DNA of 64,000 nt from Orobanche coerulescens. Lineage: Eukaryota > Streptophyta > Magnoliopsida > Lamiales > Orobanchaceae. Shown here piece by piece: positions 58,601 to 64,000 of the stretch. The stretch is from the NCBI GenBank assembly GCA_033398695.1, contig CM065814.1, positions 78,014,358-78,078,357 on the forward strand. The letters run 5' to 3'. Under the pieces are notes generated by a model. It was given only the letters and a program-made list of their open reading frames with translations. It did no database searches and had not been told where the DNA came from. A program made the translations under genes and the position numbers. How positions within the stretch are numbered: position 1 is the first letter of the stretch; each line of letters opens with the position of its first letter.

Positions 58601-59267
58601 GCTTCGTAAACTAACTTACGTACGTAATGCCCATGCATTAACGTACGTAAAACATCCTACTTAGCGTACGCAAGTCATTTATCTTAGCGTGCGCTATCCG
58701 AAGTTGACTTGCTACAGTATACACCTACCACGAAGATGCTCGTGACCCCACAAGCCGAAATTAACCAATAAAGCCAAGATTCCCTATTGACCGATATATA
58801 GTTAGCGTGCGCTAATCAACATGCATTAGCGTGCGCTAACACTACATTACAACATCCGTTGACTTATCAGAACGTGCGCCGAAAGTGGCCTGGTCCACGC
58901 GTAGATTCCTTCTGAGCTGATCTGAACTAGCGTACGCTAACCTATGAACGTAGCGTGCGCTAATCCTGCACGATAGCGTGCGCTATGCATGAATATCAGC
59001 GTGCGCTAATAAGGCTATACTTAGCCATTTTCAGCTATCCTTGTCCAACATCTCGACATATCAAATACGAACATACGGCATATCAAATATACATTACTCA
59101 AAGACATTATATCTCGAATACAATTTTCGACCAAATACCAAAATTATACCAATACTTACATCTCAGTCCTTCATTTATTTTATCCCTACTGTACAGATTC
59201 CCTGCTGTACAATATAACTCGGATAAAATAATATCAAACGACAGTAGTAGAAATTCCGGATATTACA
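55639..59267 (-). repeat. 3' LTR, 3629 bp
   Basis: TGTAACACCCCC...CCGGATATTACA. It aligns with 61697-64000 over the available length. It holds diverged GATCC(N)CTC(N)ATAGATCC repeats (56590-56900), two TTAGCGTGCGCTAA palindrome clusters (57716-57805 and 58499-59010) and a CT microsatellite (58411-58430). Frames inside are chance. Confidence 0.88.
58481..59010 (-). promoter_or_regulatory. TTAGCGTGCGCTAA palindrome array and TATA box
   Basis: On the minus strand about fourteen sites (58499-59010) lead to TATAAAGA (58488-58481). Most are TTAGCGTGCGCTAA. Two are TTACGTACGTAA (58616, 58639) and at least two are the intermediate TAGCGTACGCTAA (58661, 58928). Confidence 0.65.
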
Positions 59268-61696
59268 TTCTACACCCCTTAAAATAAGTTTCGTCCTCGA
59301 AACTTGCAATCCGTCATAGAAAACAAACAAACATACTGTTCAACCCAAAATATCCCAAAACCATCACTACACCGATCAATCATCATTATTCGAATAGCCA
59401 AAACCGCATACTTACAAATACGCAGTCGACGATCTCCGAGATACTAGCCGCCGATCTCACTGCATACGGTCTCAATACGCTTTATCACAATTCCCGATTC
59501 TCAACAAAATATATCATCTTCGGATGAAACAATCGCCCGAATCAAATCTCGTCACTGATTACATAATCAGTCTCAATTCCGATAAGACTAATAATACACA
59601 ATACATCCGCAAAACAACCGCCAAAACAATGACACGAATTCAAACATCAAAACAAAATCCGAGCGCTCGATGATCACCAAAGTGATCAACTAATAATCAA
59701 CCGAATTTATCATCAACATGATAAATTCCCATATGACCAACCGGAGGTCAAAACACAATCGAAAATATCAACATGGTAAACTCCAATATGACCAACCGTA
59801 GGTCAACGATAATCGAGAATACCTTCACACGGTAAACTCCAACACGAACAACACAGAACCATAGAAACAGACATACGAAAAGCAAAATTCTCAAAACGAA
59901 AAACAGATCACATACAGTGGATCTCAATAAAAATATCCGATCGCGAACATACCCCTCGGCATATGAACAACCAATCACAAACCGACGAACATACCTAATC
60001 ATACACGGAGTGGAAACGACCACTCAATATCCAAAACAACCAAGATGGGGTCACCATCCCCAAATCTATGCTTTCTAGGAAATCGTTCCTGAATCACTAA
60101 GGTAAAATCGCGCTACTACCATACCAATGGAATCACATAGCACATATGTTCCGGTTTCACAAAATCCCAAGTTTCCAAAATAATATTATGTGCATGAATC
60201 TACAACACGCAACATATTTCTCTTATCCGATAACTCAACCGATCATCGCCGGATAATCAAACTAACATACCGAAGTTCGAATTCCTTTTCCATCGTACCA
60301 TCAATATGATATGCACTATGCACTAAATGCGTATGTATATCAATCACATTTTCAAAACCAGTTTGAAATCACAAAGTCTCGTCAAGAATACAAATTTTCG
60401 CAAGCTCTTTCAAAAATTTCAAAACTAAAAACATAAATTTTGGTAAGACCACAAAATCAATTTTCGAAAATTAACTTGGCTCGATGGTGCCAAGTATTCG
60501 ATATGATTTCCTTCGAATCCACACGATTTCGAAGTTTTAAAAATGAAAAGTATGCAAATGCTCGACTATATCCATACTCCTGTATACCAATTCGGTTCGT
60601 CACCAATATCCACTGATATTCCATCGGAAAACCACACTATCGAGTTCCAAAATCTCAATATATAAATTCCGACTAAACTTCTTTTCCACACATGACTCGT
60701 ATTGTCAACCATTTACCCTTCCTGGATCACCTCAAACATGATATGACAAAACGTTGAAACAAATCAACAAATCAAACACGGCGAAAGACTTCCCGAGAAA
60801 TTCCATTTGAACAAGTAAACCAAAGCCTCGAAAGGCGGAAATAACATAGGTAAACGATTGGTAAAGTGTTTTACAAGTCTCGGGAGTTTTAAGAAAACAG
60901 AAAAGCCGTTTGAAACATTAGGGTCTCAGCCCGTAACTCGTTCCCCATTACAAGAAGTTTAAAAAGAAGAAAACCCTTTTTCGAACCCAAGTCCTGAGTT
61001 ATAAAACCATTTCAAAATCAATTGGGTCTCGACCCAAAAATCATTTTCCGTAAAACATCCGTAAGACATTCATTTTGAAAATTATCATTTTCAAATGATC
61101 AAAAGCAATTCATATATCTCAAAATGAATTAACATGTTATATGTTCTTCTCAACCATGCACAATATTTCTCCCAAATGCACAATTCTGTTCCAAAATCTA
61201 ACCAACATACTGATTCTCAAAATTATTACTCCTCAAGGTCATCAATCCTGTCCCAACTCTGTCACCTTATACTATAACATATAATATTCTGCTGAATCTC
61301 AAAGCATATCAACTACAGAACGACAATAAATCTCAATACAATTCAAAAATCCAAATACTTACAGATCGTGAAGCCGACGATTCCCCGTGATACTGGCACA
61401 TGTCTCGACTCAAGAAAATACTCGACACAGATATTTTCAAAACACACATTTGCCAAATCGGTTCGACTCGAGAACACAATACATCTCATTCCAGAGAATC
61501 TCATTAACACCATTTGGAAAGTTATAACAAGCCCAGTACGATACTGGCAAATCCGATAACGCACAAGCCTGAGTGAGCAGCAAAGACTCACGGCTCTAAT
61601 ATTTGTCAATCGACAACTCGAATGACGCAACAAAAACACGACCCAACTCGACCCAAATGCCTAGGTTTTCTCAACCTAAGCTCCGATACCATATTC
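59268..61696 (-). other. Internal region without recognisable genes
   Basis: Next to the 3' LTR lie a purine tract (TTATTTTAAGGGGTGTAGAA on the minus strand) and TTTCGAGGACGAAA (59302-59289). A Met-like primer site (TGGTATCGGAGC) adjoins 61696. The block with ACTTACA(N)TACG and GATCTCC appears at 59410 and again in variant form at 61360, and 60770-61060 resembles LTR sequence at 44030-44340, so the region is a composite. Frames of up to 98 codons carry no domain. Confidence 0.6.
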
Positions 61697-64000
61697 TGTA
61701 ACACCCCCAGATTTAACCGGAGATATTACAGCGCCGTGGGCCCCGAGATGGAACCCACAAGGCTAAAAGAAATTTTCGCAAACATTTACAAATGCCCAAG
61801 AGGCTAACTACAGTATTATCTATTGAAAATGATCAAAGATTTATAAAACTCATTTAAAATCGCAAGGCCTAACTGCCGACATTCAAAAGTTTAGAAAACG
61901 ATTTCCAAAGTAACCTCAGTTACCAGATATCAAAAGAGCATTTCGAAATACTCACGCAGCGGAAAAAGACCAACCATAAAGATACTCTAGCAGCGGACTA
62001 CGAGAACCAAACAAGAAACTCAAAGCACACAACATGTCCTAGCCAGTATACTCCGGCAAGCTCATCTCTTCACGACCGCTACAAGCTCGATACTCCAAGA
62101 ACCTAAAAAGAAATCCCACGACGGGGTCAACCATAACGTCCAACAATGATATCAATCACATCACATCAATAATACATACCAATGAGAATACAGAATAAGA
62201 ATACGACCAACGTAATCTTACCGCCATAACTTTGCTTACTCAAGTAATTCTCATCAGAGTAACCATTATCACATTTCACATCCTGTACTCGATTAAACAA
62301 TAAACTCGAACATAATATCTGTATTGTACCTCAAACAATATTCAGGATTCTCAAACTATCATCACCAACTCACGATACGGAAAATATACCAGTTCTGACC
62401 AATACAATCTATCGGATAGCATCATCAGGTCCCAAAACGATAACTGATTGTCCATCACAAGAAGAATACCAAAGGAAAATACGGAACATACCTCGAGATA
62501 TGAAGTGCCACGACAATCATATCGGTCTAATCCGAGATCAGATCAATGCAATACGGACACGGTCCTAACACAAGACCTACAAATGCCTACTCATATGACC
62601 ACGTCAATATGATCACAGCAATAACAATCATGTATACTCAATGGAAATCCGACGATCCAGCGCCCTCAGCATAGATCCCTTTGTTGATCCTATCAGATCA
62701 ACATAAGGTGGATAACTAACAATACACATGTGAACAACAACACATGACAAAATCAATGATGCGAATTCACAAGATTCCATCAACACGATACTGGTAATCC
62801 AACGATCCAGCGCCCTCAGCATAGATCCCCATGATGATCTCGTCGAACCAACGCATGGTGGAAAACCTGTCCAACGATCCAGCGCCCTCAGCATAGATCC
62901 CCATGATGATCCCGTCGAACCAACGCATGGTGGACATTCGATCCAGTGCCCTCAGCATAGATCCTCATAATCCCATCGGATTAATTACACAACATGAACA
63001 ACACAATACGCATACACATATGCAATTCAACACGTTCATCAACATGAACAACATAACATGCACGACAACATGACAATTTACTAGGACGACTCCATGTTCA
63101 ACATCATGAAAGAAAATGTACGAGACCAAAATAAATAACACTAAACCATAATCAATATGGAATACCTGCCCCGAGTCCTTCGGGAGCAACCTCGATGTCC
63201 AATCATCACCGACGATTATCCGCAACGCTCGACGATCCAAACGTATCATGAACCATAAATATTCGAATCCTCGTCTTTATCACAATGTAACCTCGATACT
63301 CGAATATACCAATAACTGAGATAAATCATATACATTATGATTTACCCCCCAGAATCGAAAGAACGATATGCGATCCGAATACCCAGAGTTCACAATAATA
63401 ATCATCGCTATATGCATTATAAACGAAATGAAACTGAAACCATTCATTAAACATTATAACTGAGCAAGTAATAACTTGCCTCGATACCGATACAATGATG
63501 ATGAAACCGCTACCAGTCACAATGCCTTCGTCTACGAGCTCCTCGGCCCCGACCGAAGCAATTCACGAACATACTCGAACACGACCGCAGCATACGGTTA
63601 TAAACACCGATCAATAAACTTAACCTATAACAATAATCGATTAAACAACAATCCGATAATAATCAACAACCGCTAAAACCAATTCACAAACCCAACGGCT
63701 CAACAATATCTCAGTTAACCACAAGTCTGATCAAACCAACTTAAACGATCACGAATTCATAATCGAAACAGAATATATTACCCTGCCTGATGACTTAGCG
63801 CACATTAATCTTTTACTGCAGCGTGCGCTAAGTTGTTCCCGATAGCGTGCGCTAGCCAGTAGGCTTAGCGTGCGCTAATAACGTGCAGTTACATGCATTT
63901 TGGGTACCGATCAACATCTGGCGATTATCAAAAACTCTAAGTGATTCTGAATCATGATCATAGCTATCAAACAACGAAATACAATATCCTTTAACATATA
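61697..64000 (-). repeat. 5' LTR, partial (runs past the window)
   Basis: It matches 55639-57950 nearly base for base apart from a set of differences concentrated at CAG/CTG sites. It has four copies of GATCCAGCGCCCTCAGCATA (62655-62960) and the first palindrome cluster (63793-63880). Confidence 0.88.

Larger units (their letters stand above)
55639..64000 (-). mobile_element. Minus-strand Tekay-like LTR element, continues beyond the window
   Basis: The 3' LTR is 55639-59267, the internal region 59268-61696, and the 5' LTR starts at 61697 and leaves the window. The LTRs both begin TGTAACACCCCCAGATTT. A purine tract and primer site are in place. No gag or pol is recognised in 2.4 kb of internal DNA. 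Confidence 0.85.

Overview
This window is plant nuclear DNA, almost certainly intergenic heterochromatin-like sequence of a flowering plant. It is close to wall-to-wall nested transposable elements of plant type: Ty3/gypsy Tekay-like and Tat-like elements, Ty1/copia, CACTA, hAT, Stowaway-like MITEs and an RTE-type LINE scrap. I see no host gene, tRNA, rRNA or CRISPR array. The species cannot be told from the sequence.

Layout, left to right. (1) 1-12586: a minus-strand Tekay-like element (gag, leader and the start of its LTR), split by a complete plus-strand Tat-like element at 1985-10568. That element has two LTRs of 1101 bp, a GGTCT target duplication, a gag and a spliced antisense gene, but no pol. 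(2) About 12587-16586: a 5'-truncated copia element (broken pol plus 3' LTR). (3) 16587-20222: the end of a plus-strand Tekay-like LTR with its primer site. (4) About 20223-33477: a minus-strand CACTA element, cut in two by a complete gag-only gypsy element with 3.8-kb LTRs (22452-32539, GTGCC duplication). (5) 33478-39007: a patch of small elements and satellites (hAT MITE, Stowaway-like MITE, fold-back element, LINE remnant). (6) 39008-50177: a minus-strand LTR element with only 420 bp of internal DNA; its 3' LTR carries a complete CACTA derivative with an intact Ulp1-like gene (39903-42510, AAT duplication) and a solo LTR (43555-46268, CAAAC duplication). (7) 50178-50875: a copia-like LTR fragment. 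(8) 50876-55638: a plus-strand LTR, primer site and a 37-bp minisatellite. (9) 55639-64000: a minus-strand LTR element whose 5' LTR leaves the window.

How the parts work together: most gypsy elements here are non-autonomous. They keep LTRs, a Met-type primer site, a purine tract and sometimes gag, so they would depend on reverse transcriptase and integrase made elsewhere. The two CACTA elements have likewise lost the catalytic TNP2 region.

The most unusual signal is that LTRs of several families, and one copia-like LTR, each carry a cluster of short CG-rich palindromes just upstream of the TATA box. The palindrome differs by family (TTACGTACGTAA, TTACGGCCGTAA, GTGCCGCGGCAC, TTAGCGTGCGCTAA), and one array mixes two types plus an intermediate. 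This looks like a fast-changing cis-regulatory module. A second point is a probable data artefact: the two LTRs of the last element differ mainly at CAG/CTG sites.
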